A stretch of 64,000 nt of DNA from Arachis hypogaea (GCF_003086295.3 NC_092039.1:72311649-72375648), one strand, 5' to 3'. Numbered from the stretch's first letter, positions 10,444-21,659 are shown. Numbers and translations are program-made. The notes: generated by a model from the letters alone, not told the origin.

Positions 10444-11793
10444 ATGAAAGAGAAGAGAACAAGAAAATATGGAATCCTCTATGTCACAGTATAGAGATTC
10501 CTTGAGGTGTCAGAGGAAAAAGAAAAATAGAAGGAAGAGGTAGAAGAATTCGAACTTAGAAAGATAGAGTTCGAATTGTACATGTTAGTCCATAAATAGA
10601 AGGATGTGAGAAGAAGGGAAGAAGTTTTCGAAAATAAATTTAAAAACATTTTAAAAACATTTTTAAAAATTGAAGAACGATTTTCGAAAAATATGATTGG
10701 GAAAGAGATAAAGTGTTTTTTGAAAAAGATTTTGAAATTAGAAATCAAAAAGATATGATTGAAAACTTATTTTGAAAAAGAATTGATTAAAAAGATATGA
10801 TTGAGAAGATATGATTGAAAAACAATTTAAAAAGATTTGATTTTTAAAATCAATGACTTGGCTAACAAGAAAAGATATGATTCAAACATTGAACCTTTCT
10901 CAACAGAAAAGGCAACATACTTGAAATGTTGAATCAAATCATTAATTGTTAGCAAGTATTTTTCAAATTGGAAAGAAATTGATTTTGAAAATATATGATT
11001 GAAAAGATATGATTTGAAAAAGATTTGATTTTGAAAAATTATGAAAACTTGAAAAAAATTTGAATTGAAAACAAAATCTTCCCTCTTGTGCCATCCTGGC
11101 GTTAAACGCCCAGAATGGTATACATTCTGGCGTTTAACGCCCAAAATGCTACCCTTTTGGGCGTTAAACGCCAGTTTTCCTTCTTCACTGGGCGTTTTGA
11201 ACGCCCAGCTTTTTCTGTGTAATTCCTCTGCTGTATGTTCAGAAACTTCAATTTTCTGCATTATTGACTTGAAAAGACACAAATTAAAATTTTTTTGGAT
11301 TTTTAATAATGAGGAATAATCAAAATGAAACTAAAATCAAATAAACAATGCATGCAAGACACCAAACTTAAAATGATTTTTGGATTTTATGAATTTGTAA
11401 TTTTTTTGGATTTTTCGAAAATTATATGGAGAAGAAAATAAAGAGATTCAAAATTTTTAATAAGAATTCTAGGAATCATGCAATGTTAGTCTAAAGCTTT
11501 AGTCTAAAGGAATTAGACATGGCTAGCCAAGCTTTAGCAGGACATTACATTCAAGAGCTAAATTGATGAAGATCAATCAGCTTTGGTGATGATAAGAACA
11601 TCACCTTGAAACACTAGAATTCATTCTTAAAAATTCTAAAAAATACCTAATCTAAGCAACAAGATGAACCGTCAGTTGTCCAAACTCAAACAATCCCCGG
11701 CAACGGCGCCAAAAACTTGGTGTTGTTGCCGGATCAAAAGTTGGCACTGTTATTGCAGGTAACAAATGCGAAACTGTAGTTAGGACATTTAAT
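10444..11793 (-). other. Leader region of element A with palindromes and AT-rich purine/pyrimidine tracts
   Basis: Long non-coding leader between PBS and gag. It includes four GCGTTTAACGCC-type words at 11096-11209, AAAGATATGATT-like repeats at 10740-11030 and an ACACCAAACTTAAA copy near 11360. It also holds a second, displaced PBS-like site (11694-11711). Short ORFs here look accidental. Confidence 0.75.
11694..11711 (-). other. Second, duplicated PBS-like site of element A
   Basis: TCCCCGGCAACGGCGCCA on the plus strand repeats the true PBS 100 bases further into the element. The intervening stretch carries LTR-end-like ACTTGGTGTTGTTGCCGG. B3 has the same double arrangement (55572-55589 and 55661-55678). 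Confidence 0.75.
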
Positions 11794-11811
11794 TCCCCGG
11801 CAACGGCGCCA
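11794..11811 (-). other. Primer-binding site of element A (tRNA-Asp)
   Basis: The minus strand reads TGGCGCCGTTGCCGGGGA, a perfect 18-base complement of the plant tRNA-Asp 3' end, six bases after the LTR terminus at 11818. Confidence 0.9.
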
Positions 11812-11817
11812 AAAACA

Positions 11818-13446
11818 TGGTGCACGAAATTGTGATCATCAATGGCGCCATCAACATGGTACGCACAATTGCAATCTCAACTCTTTATCACAACTTCGCA
11901 CAACTAACCAGCAAGTGCACTGGGTCGTCCAAGTAATAAACCTTACGCGAGTAGGGGTCGATCCCACGGAGATTGTCGGTATGAAGCAAGCTAGGTCATC
12001 TTCTAAATATCAGTTAGGCAGATTCAAATGGTTATAAATGATTTATGAATAAAGCATAAAATAAAGATAGAGATACTTATGTAATTCATTGGTGATAATT
12101 TCAGATAAGTGTATGGAGATGCTTTGTCCCTTCCGTCTCTCTGCTTTCCTACTGTCTTCATCCAATCCTTCTTACTCCTTTCCATGGCAAGCTGTATGTT
12201 GGGCATCACCGTTGTCAATGGCTACAGTCCCGTCCTCTCAGTGAAAATGTTCAACGCGCTCTGTCACAGCACGGCTATTCAGCTGTCGGTTCTCGATCAT
12301 GTCGGAATAGAATCCAGTGATTCTTTTGCGTCTGTCACTAACGCCCCACAATCGCAAGTTTGAAGCTCGTCACAGTCATTCAATTCTCGAATCCTACTCA
12401 GAATACCAAAGACAAGGTTTAGACCTTCCGGATTCTCTTGAAAGTCGCCATCAATTCTAGCTTATACCATGAAGATTCTGGTTAGGAAATCCAAGAGATA
12501 TCCACTCAATCTAAGGTAGAACGGAGGTGGTTGTCAGGCACACGTTCATAGGTGAGAATGATGATGAGTGTCATGGATCATCATATTCATCAAGTTGAGG
12601 AACAAGTGATATCTTAGAACAAGAATAAGCTGAATTGAATAGAAGAACAATAGTAATTGAATTAATACTCGAGGTACAACAGAGCTCCACACCTTAATCT
12701 ATGGTGTGTAGAAACTCCACCATTGAAAATACATAAGAACAAGGTCTAGGCATGGCCGAGAGGCCAGCCCCCATGATGTAAGATAGCATAAGACTACTCA
12801 AAGAAAGCTACCAAGATGTCTAATACAATAGTAAAAGGTCCTTATTTGTAGAGAACTAGTAGCTTAGGGTTTACAAAGATGAGTAAATGACATAAAAATC
12901 TACTTTCGGGCCCACTTGGTGTGTGCTTGGGCTTAGCATTGAAGCATTTTCGTGTAGAGACTCTTCTTGGAGTTAAATGCTAGCTTTTGTGCCAGTTTGG
13001 GCATTTAACTCCCATTCTTGTGCCAGTTCCGGCGTTTTACGCCAGAATTCTTGAGCTGACTTGGAACGCCTGTTTGGGCCATCAAATCTCGGGTAAAGTA
13101 TGGACTATTAAACATTGCTGGAAAGCCCAGGATGTCTACTTTCCAACGCAGTTGAGAGCGTGCCAATTGGGCTTCTGTAGCTCCAGAAAATCCTCTTCTA
13201 GTGCTGGGAGGTCAGAATCCAACAGCATCTGCAGTCTTTTTTAGCCTTTGAATCAGATTTTTGCTCAGGTCCCTCAATTTCAGCCTTAAAATACCTGAAA
13301 TCATAGAAAAACACACAAACTCATAGTAAAGTCCAGAAAAGTGAATTTTAAATAAAAACTAATAATAATATAATAAAAACTAACTAAAACATACTAAAAA
13401 CATACTAAAAACAATGCCAAAAAGCGTATAAATTATCCGCTCATCA
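11818..13446 (-). repeat. 5' LTR of element A (1629 bp)
   Basis: Same boundaries and landmarks as the 3' LTR, including GGCGTTTTACGCC at 13031-13043. The terminal CTCATCA is followed at once by the TSD TTCAC. Confidence 0.92.
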
Positions 13447-13451
13447 TTCAC
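13447..13451. repeat. Target site duplication TTCAC of element A, right copy
   Basis: TTCAC directly after the LTR end, matching 3596-3600. The host sequence on both sides is the same ACGTTAGTG array. Confidence 0.9.
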
Positions 13452-13980
13452 GTTAACTAAGTTAACGTAACTCTTAACGTGGCTTATCGCCAAATCTTGG
13501 AACATTAGTGGTGTTCACATTTACCACTAACGTTGGAGCTTTCTTTTGTCTCCACGTTAACTACCACGTTAACCTAGTTAACGTGGCAATTAACGTGGGC
13601 TTATGATGGCTTCGCAGGTGTTATTTGTGATCACTTTTCTCATTAAGGTTGCATGCTATTTACCATTCCACGTTAGTGGTCACGTTAACTAGATTAACAT
13701 GAGTACTAACGTGGTTCTTCCTTGCTTCCTTTGTACTAAAATCAAGCAAATTATGTGCATCAAAGCTCTAGCCAAAGTCATGAGATTATGCATCATCAAT
13801 TTATTATTCAATTCTAGCAAAAATCCTCATGAAATCATGTGAAATTCACAATAGTTGCTTGAATCAAAGTGTAAGTGTATTTTCATCCAAAACTTGCCTT
13901 ATTCACTAAGAAAATGCATGAAACTAACCTAAAACAGTAAAGAAAAGGTCAGTGAAACTGGCCTAAATGCCTTGGCATCA
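13447..13980 (-). mobile_element. LTR fragment X, right part (5' end of the LTR)
   Basis: The ACGTTA array resumes (13447-13720) and gives way to AT-rich U3 sequence. It ends at 13980 as TGATGCCAAGGCATT on the minus strand, a typical LTR start. It abuts the truncated reverse transcriptase of element D inside a codon, so X either inserted there or marks a deletion joint. No matching duplication could be found at the far end. Confidence 0.65.
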
Positions 13981-14835
13981 CACTCCCAATTTAAAACCAG
14001 GTTAGTCTATTGGCACCTCTTTAGAACAAGTGCTAGATGGTCAAGACAGGAGCTGAATGAGTCTCCAAATACTGAAAAGTCATCCATGAAGACTTCCAGA
14101 ATTTTTTCCACCATATAAGAGAAAATAGAGAGCATGCACCTTTGAAAGGTTGCAGGTGCATTGCACAGACAAAATGGCATCCTTTTGTATGCAAATACTC
14201 CAGATGGACATGTGAATGTTGTTTTCTCTTGATCTTGGGGATCTACTGCAATTTGATTATAACCTGAATATCCATCCAGAAAGCAGTAGTAATCATGACC
14301 TGCTAGTCTTTCTAGCATCTGGTCTATGAATGGTAAAGGAAAATGATCCTTTCTGGTAGCTGTATTGAGCCTTCTGTAATCAATACACATACGCCACCCT
14401 ATAACCGTTCTTGTAGGAACCAGTTCATTTTTTTCAATTATGAACCACTGTCATGCTACCCTTCTTAGGGACGACATGGACAGGGCTCACCCAGGGGCTA
14501 TCAGAAATAGGATAAATAATCCCAGCCTCTAGTAATTTAGTGACCTCCTTCTGCACCACCTCCTTCATGGCTGGATTCAGCCGCCTCTATGGTTGAACCA
14601 CTGGCTTAGCGTCATCCTCCAATAGGATCTTGTGCATGTATCTGGCTGGGCTAATGCCATTAAGATCACTGATGGACCACCCAAGAGCTGTCTTGTGTGT
14701 CCTCAGCACTTGAATTAGTACTTCCTCTTCCTGTGGCTCTAAGGTAGAGCTTATGATTACAGGAAAAGTGTCACCTTCTCCCAGAAATACATATTTCAGG
14801 GATGGTGGTAATGGTTTGAGCTCGGGTTTAGGAGT
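13981..14835 (-). pseudogene. pol: Element D reverse transcriptase, N-terminal part, decayed
   Basis: Conceptual reading of the minus strand shows the order of Ty3/gypsy RT motifs: RRLNPAMKEVV, AGIIYPISDSPWVSPVHVVPKKG, then an open stretch 14390-14007. That stretch has CIDYRRLNTATRKDHFPLPF, YCFLDGYSGYNQI and the catalytic-site block VFMDDFSVFG (FMDD). A stop follows at VLKRCQ, and the homologous coding sequence breaks off at 13981 against LTR X. Stops and shifts near 14400-14440 and 14590 show it is not functional. This is the only RT in the window. Confidence 0.88.
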
Positions 14836-15767
14836 TTACTCCTCTTCTTGAGGGATTTTTAGAGGTTCTATTATTCTCTCTGGTTCCTCCAGATTAGGCT
14901 GAACATCTTTAAAGATATCCTCTAGCTCTGATTCAAGACTCTCAGTCATATTGACCTCTTCCACTAGAGAGTCAATAATATCAATGCTCATGCAGTCGTT
15001 TGGGGTGTCTGGATGCTGTATAGCTTTGACAACGTTCAACTTAAACTCGTCCTCATTGACTCTAAAGGTTAATTCCCCTTTTTGGACGTCAATGAGGGTT
15101 CGTCCAGTTGCTAGGAAAGGTCTTCCTAGAATGAGAGTTGCACTCTTGTGCTCCTCCATTTCCAGCACCACAAAATCAGTGGGAAAGGCAAATGGCTCAA
15201 CCTTGACAATCATGTCTTCAATCACGCCTGATGGGTATTTAATGGAGCCATCAGCAAGTTGGAGACATATCCAGGTTGGTTTGACTTCTTCAGTCAAACC
15301 AAGCTTTTTGATAGTGGATGCAGTTATTAGGTTGATACTTGCTCCAATATCACATAGAGCTTTCTTGGTACAAGTACCCTCTAATGTGCATGGTATCATG
15401 AAGCTTCCGAGATATTTAAGCTTCTCTGGTATGCTTTTCAGAATGACTGCACTGCATTCTTCAGTAAGGTAAACTTTTTCAGTTTCTATCCAATCCTTCT
15501 TATGACTTAAGATTTCTTTCATGAACTTAGCATAAGAGGGTATTTGCTCAAGTGCTCTGCAAATGGAATCTTTATTTCAAGAGTCTTGGAATCTTCAGTC
15601 AAACCTGCAAAGTGAGCAAATTGCTTATCCTGTTCCGCTTGGCAGAGTTTCTGAGGATAAGGTATTTTGGTTTTGTATTCCTCAACCTTAGTTGTTGCAG
15701 GTTTATTTCCTATAGATGTGGTTGGAGAAGCCTTTTTAGACGCCAACTCCTTACCTATTTCTGGCAT
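14836..15767 (-). pseudogene. pro: Element D protease region
   Basis: The open frame 15522-14836 (228 residues) has a retropepsin-like domain: the active-site block CDIGASINLI, LQLADGSIKYPSGVIEDM, and later LILGRPFLATGRTLIDV. An acidic tail follows (ELEDIFKDVQPNLEEPE). The preceding frame 15767-15519 belongs to the same polyprotein, with PYPQKL and FAEHLSKYPLMLSS leading into the protease, separated by a small shift near 15520. Upstream lie the palindromic words at 15743-15902. The protease would process the gag-pol polyprotein in the particle. Confidence 0.8.
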
Positions 15768-15902
15768 TTGAATGCCAGAACTGAGCTTTCATTGGGTGTT
15801 TAACGCCAACTCCTTGCCTGTTTGTGGCGTTTGAACGCCAGAACTGAGCATGGGTTGGGCGTTTAACGCCAACTCTCCACCCTTTTCTGGCGTTTGAGCG
15901 CC
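15743..15902. repeat. GGCGTTTGAACGCC palindromic words inside the gag/protease linker of element D
   Basis: Six related words, for example TCTGGCATTTGAATGCCAGA at 15761-15780 and TGGCGTTTGAACGCCA near 15825-15840, regularly spaced by CCAACTCCTTGCC-type sequence. The core is the same as in the A/B/H arrays, but here it sits in what was coding sequence. Confidence 0.8.
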
Positions 15903-16864
15903 ATAATTATTCCTCTCTGGGCTTTTACTATCCTCAGAGGGATTTTGGGTAGCAGTTTGTTCATTTCTTGGCTTCCTGCTGCCTAGAAGTGAGGTATTTA
16001 ATGTTTTCCCACTTTTTAATTGAACTGCTTGGCACTCTTCTGTTATTTATTTTGATAACTGTTGTTCTATTTGCTTTAGCTGTACTTTCATATTCATATT
16101 AGCCATTCTTGTGTCTTGTAGTATCTCCTTGAATTCGGCTTGCTATTTTGTTAGAAAATCTAATTGCTGATTGAATTCAGTAACTTGTTCTGCAGGACTG
16201 AGTTCAACAGTTACTATTTTAGCCTCTTCTTTCATGGAAGGTTCACTACTTAGGTACAGATGCTGATTTCTGGAAACTGTATCAATGAGCTCTTGAGCTT
16301 CTTCAATTGTCTTTCTTATGTGTATAGATCCACCAGCTGAGTGGTCCAAAGACATCTGAGCTTTCTCTGTAAGCCCATAATAGAAGATGTCTAACTGCAC
16401 CCACTATGAAAACATTTCAGATGGGCATTTTCTTAGCATCTCTCTGTATCTCTCCCAGGCATCATAAAGAGATTCATTATCTCCTTGTTTAAAGCCTTGG
16501 ATGTTCAGCCTTAGCTGTGTCATCCATTTTGGACGGAAATATTGATTCAGGAATTTTTCTGACAGCTGTTTCCATGTCCTTATGCTAGCCTTAAGTTGGT
16601 TATTTAACCACCTCTTAGCTTGGTCCTTTACAGCAAATGGAAATAGTAATAATTTGTAGACATCCTGATCTACTTCCTTATCATGTACTGTGTCAGCAAT
16701 TTGTAAAAACTGTGCCAGAAACTCTGTAGGTTCTTCTTGTGGAAGATTGGAATACTGGCAACTTTGCTGCACCATGATAATGAGCTGAGGATTCAACTCA
16801 AAACTACTGACTCCGATGGAGTGTATACAGATACTACTCTCATATGAAGCAGTAGTGGGGTTAG

Positions 16865-16869
16865 CATAC
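16865..16869. repeat. Target site duplication CATAC of element F, left copy
   Basis: CATAC precedes the F LTR start (TGATGGCAAG) and recurs at 24221-24225 after the other LTR end. Confidence 0.88.
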
Positions 16870-17701
16870 TGATGGCAAGTCATCATATACCTATTTTTCT
16901 ATGCTTTTTCATACAAGAAATTGATTATTTGTGCTTAAATATTGAATGCTTTTGTACTTAAATGATATATTTTCTTGATATTTTAATTTTATAAATCTTG
17001 TAGAAAATAAGAAGAAAAAGAAGCAAAGAAGCACAAAAAAGGAGAAAAAAAGAGCTTTGGGGTACACTTTGAAGTTGGGATACACTTTGGAGCCTTAGGC
17101 CACGCTTTTAAAAGCGTGGCCCATGACCAAATCAAAGAAGGAAGCAGCCAGCACGCACACTGCCCTGCTCTTGCCAAGGGCAGGGCAGAATCGTGATGCA
17201 AAGTGAGGTTGGAAGCAAGAATTTTCGCTAAGGTAAAATCTGGGCGCTCACAGCATGACCATGCCTCCTTCAAAGGACTATAACTTGAGCTACAGACATC
17301 CAATTGATGTGCTTCCAGTTGCGTTGGAAAGCTGACATTCAGAGCTTTCCAACGATATACAGCAATCCATATTTGGCGTACAATTGGAGCAGGAACGAAA
17401 GGCATCTTTAAGGGCCAAAAACAAGCAAAAATAAACCAAAATGCTTCCACCAAGGCTCGAAGAGGGAGACACAAGGAACCCAAGGAAGTCTGCCCTCAAG
17501 GAGAGCAGAATGCCCTCTTGGAGGGCAATGTCGTGTTTTCTTCATGAAAATTCAAGGAAAAATTGCAACAACTTCCTCCACCAAGTTTCGAACACAAGAC
17601 CTCTAGGAAGCCAAGCCTTAGGCGTGAATTAGGTGCCAAGAAGAAAAAGCCAAGCAATGCACTCCATGGGATTCGAACTTGCCACTCCCCAAAGGAAACA
17701 T

Positions 17702-17945
17702 TGCCCTGCCCTCCGCAAGGGCAGGGCAGCATTTTGGTGATGCACACACGCGCACAAGATTGGCGCACCAAGGAGTTTCAGCAGCAACACAGCAGCACGC
17801 ACGGGCATCATTCTGGCGCACCAAAAATTTCTGCCCTGCCCTCCACAAGGGCAGGGCAGCATCCTGCAAGCATCAGCGCCCAACTCGCACGCACCAACGG
17901 CCGCACACACCATTTTCTGCCCTGCCCTCCACAAGGGCAGGGCAG
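17702..17945. repeat. CTGCCCTGCCCT-CCACA-AGGGCAGGGCAG hairpin array in the F 5' LTR
   Basis: Two perfect copies (17831-17859 and 17917-17945) have 12-bp arms over a 5-base loop. A near copy with loop CCGCA lies at 17702-17728, and a weaker one lies near 17159-17187. The 3' LTR has the same set (23078-23106 and 23164-23192 are the perfect copies). They are the strongest short hairpins in the window. Confidence 0.9.
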
Positions 17946-18157
17946 CCTCCTGGGAGCAAATCATCATGGGCCAAAAGTTCAATTTCATATAAATTCAATT
18001 CCTCACCAAATTGAATCAAGGCCAACCAAACCCATTTCTCCTCAAATCCAAAGCAAGCAAAGCCCACATCATCACTCAAAGGCACAAGAACAAGCTAGAA
18101 TTAGGATTTTCATTTAATTTGTTTTTCATTTCAATTTCATTTTCACTTTGTAAAGCC

Positions 18158-18165
18158 TATATAAA
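18158..18165 (+). promoter_or_regulatory. TATA box of the F 5' LTR
   Basis: TATATAAA after CTTTGTAAAGCC, about 60 bases before a GAGAGTTCTCTCTCTTAG stretch that would lie at or after the transcription start. The 3' LTR copy is at 23405-23412. Confidence 0.6.
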
Positions 18166-18878
18166 GGCATCAATTAGAGCTGAATTAGGAAGGAAAACTC
18201 CACTAGGGAGCATTAGGAATTGAGAGTTCTCTCTCTTAGTTTTCATTTCTGTTTGAATTTTGGATCAAGAATTGAAAGAATTCTATTTCACTTGATCTGA
18301 AATCTCTTGTTCTTCTTTTGCATAATTTCAGAAAATTGAGAATTGAATCTGAGTTTTCATTTACTGCTTCCATCTTCATTTCTTCTTCAATCTGTTTCTT
18401 GGTCGGATCAAGGAAGGGAGTGAGATCTAGACTTGTTTTCTAGTCTCATTGATTCCCTGAGATCTTGTCTCTTTAAATTTCAAAATCAAGCTGAGTTACA
18501 TTCTGTGTTGCTTCTTCAAGTAATCTTCCATTTCTGTTTAAATCTGTTGCACTTATTTCATCTTTTACTTCTCTGCTTGATTGCTCTTTACATTTTCTTG
18601 TTGGATTTTAAATTCCCTGCACCCAACCCCCTTTACATTTTCTGCAATTTACATTTCTTATCATTTAAGATTTTGCCAATTTACTTTTCTCGCAATTTAA
18701 GTTTCAGCTATTTTACTTTCTTGTTATTTAAGTTACTTGCAACTTTACTTTCTGCATCTTTAAGATTTCTGCAATTTTACTTTCTGTTGATCAACTTCAC
18801 ACAATTCACTCAATGTTAGCTTGACTAAACTAATCACCCACTAAAGTTGCTTGATCCAACAATGCCTGTGGGATCGAC

Positions 18879-18892
18879 CTCACTCCCGTGAG
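18879..18892 (+). other. U5 hairpin of element F
   Basis: CTCAC-TCCC-GTGAG between the GGGATCGAC and TTTTATTACTTG blocks, 68 bases upstream of the LTR end. Confidence 0.6.
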
Positions 18893-18966
18893 TTTTATTA
18901 CTTGATACGACCCGGTACACTTGCCAGTGAGTTTTGTGTCGGATCATTTTCCGCACATCAAGTTTT

Positions 18967-18984
18967 TGGTGCCGTTGCCGGGGA
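18967..18984 (+). other. Primer-binding site of element F
   Basis: TGGTGCCGTTGCCGGGGA, the tRNA-Asp type with one C to T change, six bases after the LTR end. Confidence 0.85.
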
Positions 18985-19159
18985 TTGATTAGACCAACAA
19001 TGATTAAGTGGGTGAGAAGTCTAGATCAAGCATTTTTTCTTTTTTGTTCTCTGTTCTAAGTTGAAACCAAGGTGTTTGTGTTTTTGCCTCACTAAGCAAA
19101 ACTCATTTCTGATATGAGTAATTTCAATTTTCATTGGTGTTGTGTTCTACAAAATTCAA

Positions 19160-20335
19160 ATGGAGTTCACCTCATCTTTTAATCAAACAAACTTCATGGG
19201 ATATTGCCCACCATCACAATATGATTCAAGTCATTATTCTAATGATGGTTGGGAATATCACCAAGAAGATACAAATTCTGCGCACTTCAATCAATGGAGA
19301 CTTGCTCCAGAGTCACAAATTGATCAAGCTGAGCACATGAGATACTGTCCAGAACCCCAGAATGACTTATATCATTATCCTCATGGTGTCTGGACATACT
19401 AAGAAGAATGTGAACAATCAGTTAAAATGGGACACCTTCCAGAGACACAATATGATCCAGATTTTGATGAGTCTAACAACTACTCATATTGTGGCTGGGA
19501 AAGTCAAAATCAAAGAAATCTTAGTAATCCATACTGTGATGAGTTCAATAATTCTTCAAATTGTGATTCAGAGGATCTCCTTCAAAAGTCCAGAGGATTT
19601 TTTGAAAGACAAGAACAAGCCTGGAAAAGGAAAGAAATCCTCCGTCAGAGGACAAATGAGCACTTGGAGAACATAAGGAAACACTTAGAACCATCAAACA
19701 GTAAAAATCAATTTGTGAGAGAGGAAGTGGAAAAACAAGAACAAAAGGTCCTTGTGTCAGGTGAAATTGCAATGAAAGATGAGGAACATGAGCCAAGGAT
19801 TTTATATTCACAAAAGCCACTTGAGGTGACAAAGAAACATGAACACTCACAACCCTCACAAACTTCCCTTGAATCTGTGATCGAAAAATATGAAGAGGAG
19901 ATGAAGAAATCTTGGGAAGAACAAGAAACCTCCTCCATAAAAGAACTATTAAGTCAAATGTTGAGTGCAAAGAAAGGAGTGGAGGAGCAAGAAAGTGAGG
20001 AAGTCGTTCCAGAAAAGTCACATTTAATTGAAGTGGAGAAGTGAAAAGAGGAAAAGCTCATGGAACCACCAATGCAAGAGGCTCTTAATGAAGAAATCAC
20101 TCCAATAATCACACAGCAAACAAGTCTTGAATCCAAAGAAGTGAAGGCAACTAGCAAGAACACCAATTCTGTCCCTAATCCAGCAAGCAAGATCAATCAA
20201 GCCATTTGCAAAAGGAAGCTTGCTGAGGAAAGGCCAAGACAAGGGACACTAGCTGAATCTTTCCCTCCTTTGAGGTCATTCCTCTTAACAAACTGGAAGA
20301 AGAGGAAGAAAGTGAAGAACAACATGTCAAGCTAA
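19160..20335 (+). pseudogene. Element F ORF, acidic protein with degenerate N-terminal repeats, two in-frame stops
   Basis: A single frame of 391 codons from ATG 19160, interrupted by TAA at 19400-19402 and TGA at 20042-20044. I do not recognise a family. The first 110 residues hold three degenerate repeats with the pattern C/H-P-E/P-x-Q-x-D followed by aromatic residues (YCPPSQYD, YCPEPQND, HLPETQYD). The middle is Lys/Glu-rich and probably helical or coiled coil (RKEILRQRTNEHLENIRKHL). The tail is basic (NWKKRKKVKNN). It takes the place of gag and ends 19 bases before the post-ORF hairpin, the same placement as in elements A, B, C and E. It could be a highly diverged gag leader; no capsid motif supports that. 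Confidence 0.55.
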
Positions 20336-20354
20336 TGACACTAAAAGAGCACTT

Positions 20355-20372
20355 GTTGGGAGGTAACCCAAC
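20355..20372 (+). other. Conserved post-ORF hairpin, element F copy
   Basis: GTTGGG-AGGTAA-CCCAAC, a perfect 6-bp stem; only the loop differs from the element C copy. Confidence 0.65.
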
Positions 20373-21659
20373 CGTAGGTATAATTTCTCTTCTCTGCTTT
20401 GTTTTCTTTCTTTACTTTGTTTAAATTCAATAAATTGGCATATGGTTATATTCTAAGTTTGGTGTTGCCATGCAACACACTGTTTTCAATCTTTTTGGAT
20501 GATTGCATCAAATCAAAAAAATGAAAGTGACACACCAAGATTCTAAGTTTGGTGTGCCACCTATTTTTCTATGCAAATCATTCAGCAACACCACTTGTCT
20601 GCATGACCATAATGTCTTTGCAGTGTTAATTTTCTTTTGGTTTGATATTTTGTTATTCTGTTTACTTTAGTTAATTCTTTGTTTTTAATTCTTTCATTTT
20701 AGTTTGCTTATTTACTGTGTTTGTTAATACATTACCAAGAGAGCTTTATTAATGACAGATTCTTAGTTTGGTGATTGTAATTAATAAATAACAGTTTCAT
20801 TTGCTTGGTTTTAATTCAAATAAGTGGACATAGGATTGCATTCTAAGTTTGGTGTTGCTATGCAACACAATTTGCTTCAAATCTTTACTGGATACTTGCA
20901 TTGATTCCAAGTGAAAGTGTCACACTAAGTTTGGTGTGCCACTTATTCTTTATGCAAAGTATTGCGCACACCTTCTTATGTTTGCAATCAAAATGTCTCT
21001 GTCTCTGGTGCCTTGATTGTTATCTTTCATTTTGCTTGCTTAAAACACATGTGCTACTAACATTTCATTGCATAAGACATTCATGATCGATCTTAGCCCC
21101 ATAGCCATTATTCTAATTGTTTCTTGAGGATGAGCAAGCATTCTGAGTTTCGCAAGGGAAAGAAGAAGAATAAAGGAAAAAGGACAACAATAATGAAGAT
21201 GAACTACAAGGTTGTAGAGTTCCTTTTCTTCTCATTTGTTTCCAGCACTTAAATTTCATGATTGTCTTCATCTTTTCTGTTTACATGTGTGTATGAATAA
21301 GCATAGCTTGAATTTTGATTTATAATATGTTGTTGTGGCATTATAACTACCAACTTGAGCTTTGTGAATTCAAAAGCAATAAAGCATCATGATCATAAAC
21401 AAACAAGGCATTAAAGAAGAATTTAGCATGTGCATACAAGTATTGGAAAGCTAGTATGTTTGATTGTTGCTCAATTGCATTAGATTTTATTTAATTGAAG
21501 TTTCATCTAGTACATTTTGTGAAATCTTTTGAAATCATGAAAACCTTGAAGAAGCAAATATAATTAAAGCAAGAAAAGAAAAAGGGAAGGAATGAGAAAG
21601 CTGAAGGCTCTGAGTACCAATGGCAATTTATTTGCTAAGTGCTTGTGGTGTTTATGTAT

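Larger units (their letters stand above)
3601..13446 (-). mobile_element. Element A, complete non-autonomous gag-protease LTR retrotransposon with ORF2
   Basis: A full-length element of 9846 bp in minus orientation: two LTRs, PBS, long leader, gag-protease reading frame, conserved hairpin, palindrome array, an internal TATA box, ORF2 and a 3' non-coding region. Both outer ends carry the TSD TTCAC. RT, RNase H and integrase are absent, so it would need enzymes from another element. The LTRs differ at about a dozen positions in their first 210 bases, and both reading frames are broken, so this is not a very recent insertion. It split the inverted-repeat array of LTR X. Confidence 0.92.
16870..18960 (+). 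repeat. 5' LTR of element F (2091 bp)
   Basis: It starts TGATGGCAAGTCATC and ends TTTCCGCACATCA. It holds a TATA box (18158-18165), the CTGCCCTGCCC palindromes, tRNA-T-arm-like GATTCGAAC motifs and a U5 hairpin (18879-18892). Several open frames cross the LTR in both directions, but they are identical in both LTRs and merely translate the palindromes. Confidence 0.9.

Noticed and set aside
14007..14390. A functional reverse transcriptase gene
   Set aside because: Only the first part of the domain remains, with stops upstream and a cut at 13981; RNase H and integrase are missing.
17702..17945. CRISPR-like spaced repeats
   Set aside because: Few copies, irregular spacing, palindromic words in LTRs of a plant genome; no cas genes.
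17563..18117. Open frames of 60-190 codons across the F LTRs in both directions, with repeated ALPLWRAGQ or LPCPPQGQG motifs
   Set aside because: They are translations of the CTGCCC palindromes, occur identically in both LTRs and in several frames, and have no conserved start.
18433..18819. Phe/Leu-rich 128-codon frame in F U5 (also 23680-24066)
   Set aside because: Low-complexity T-rich LTR sequence; no support beyond openness.
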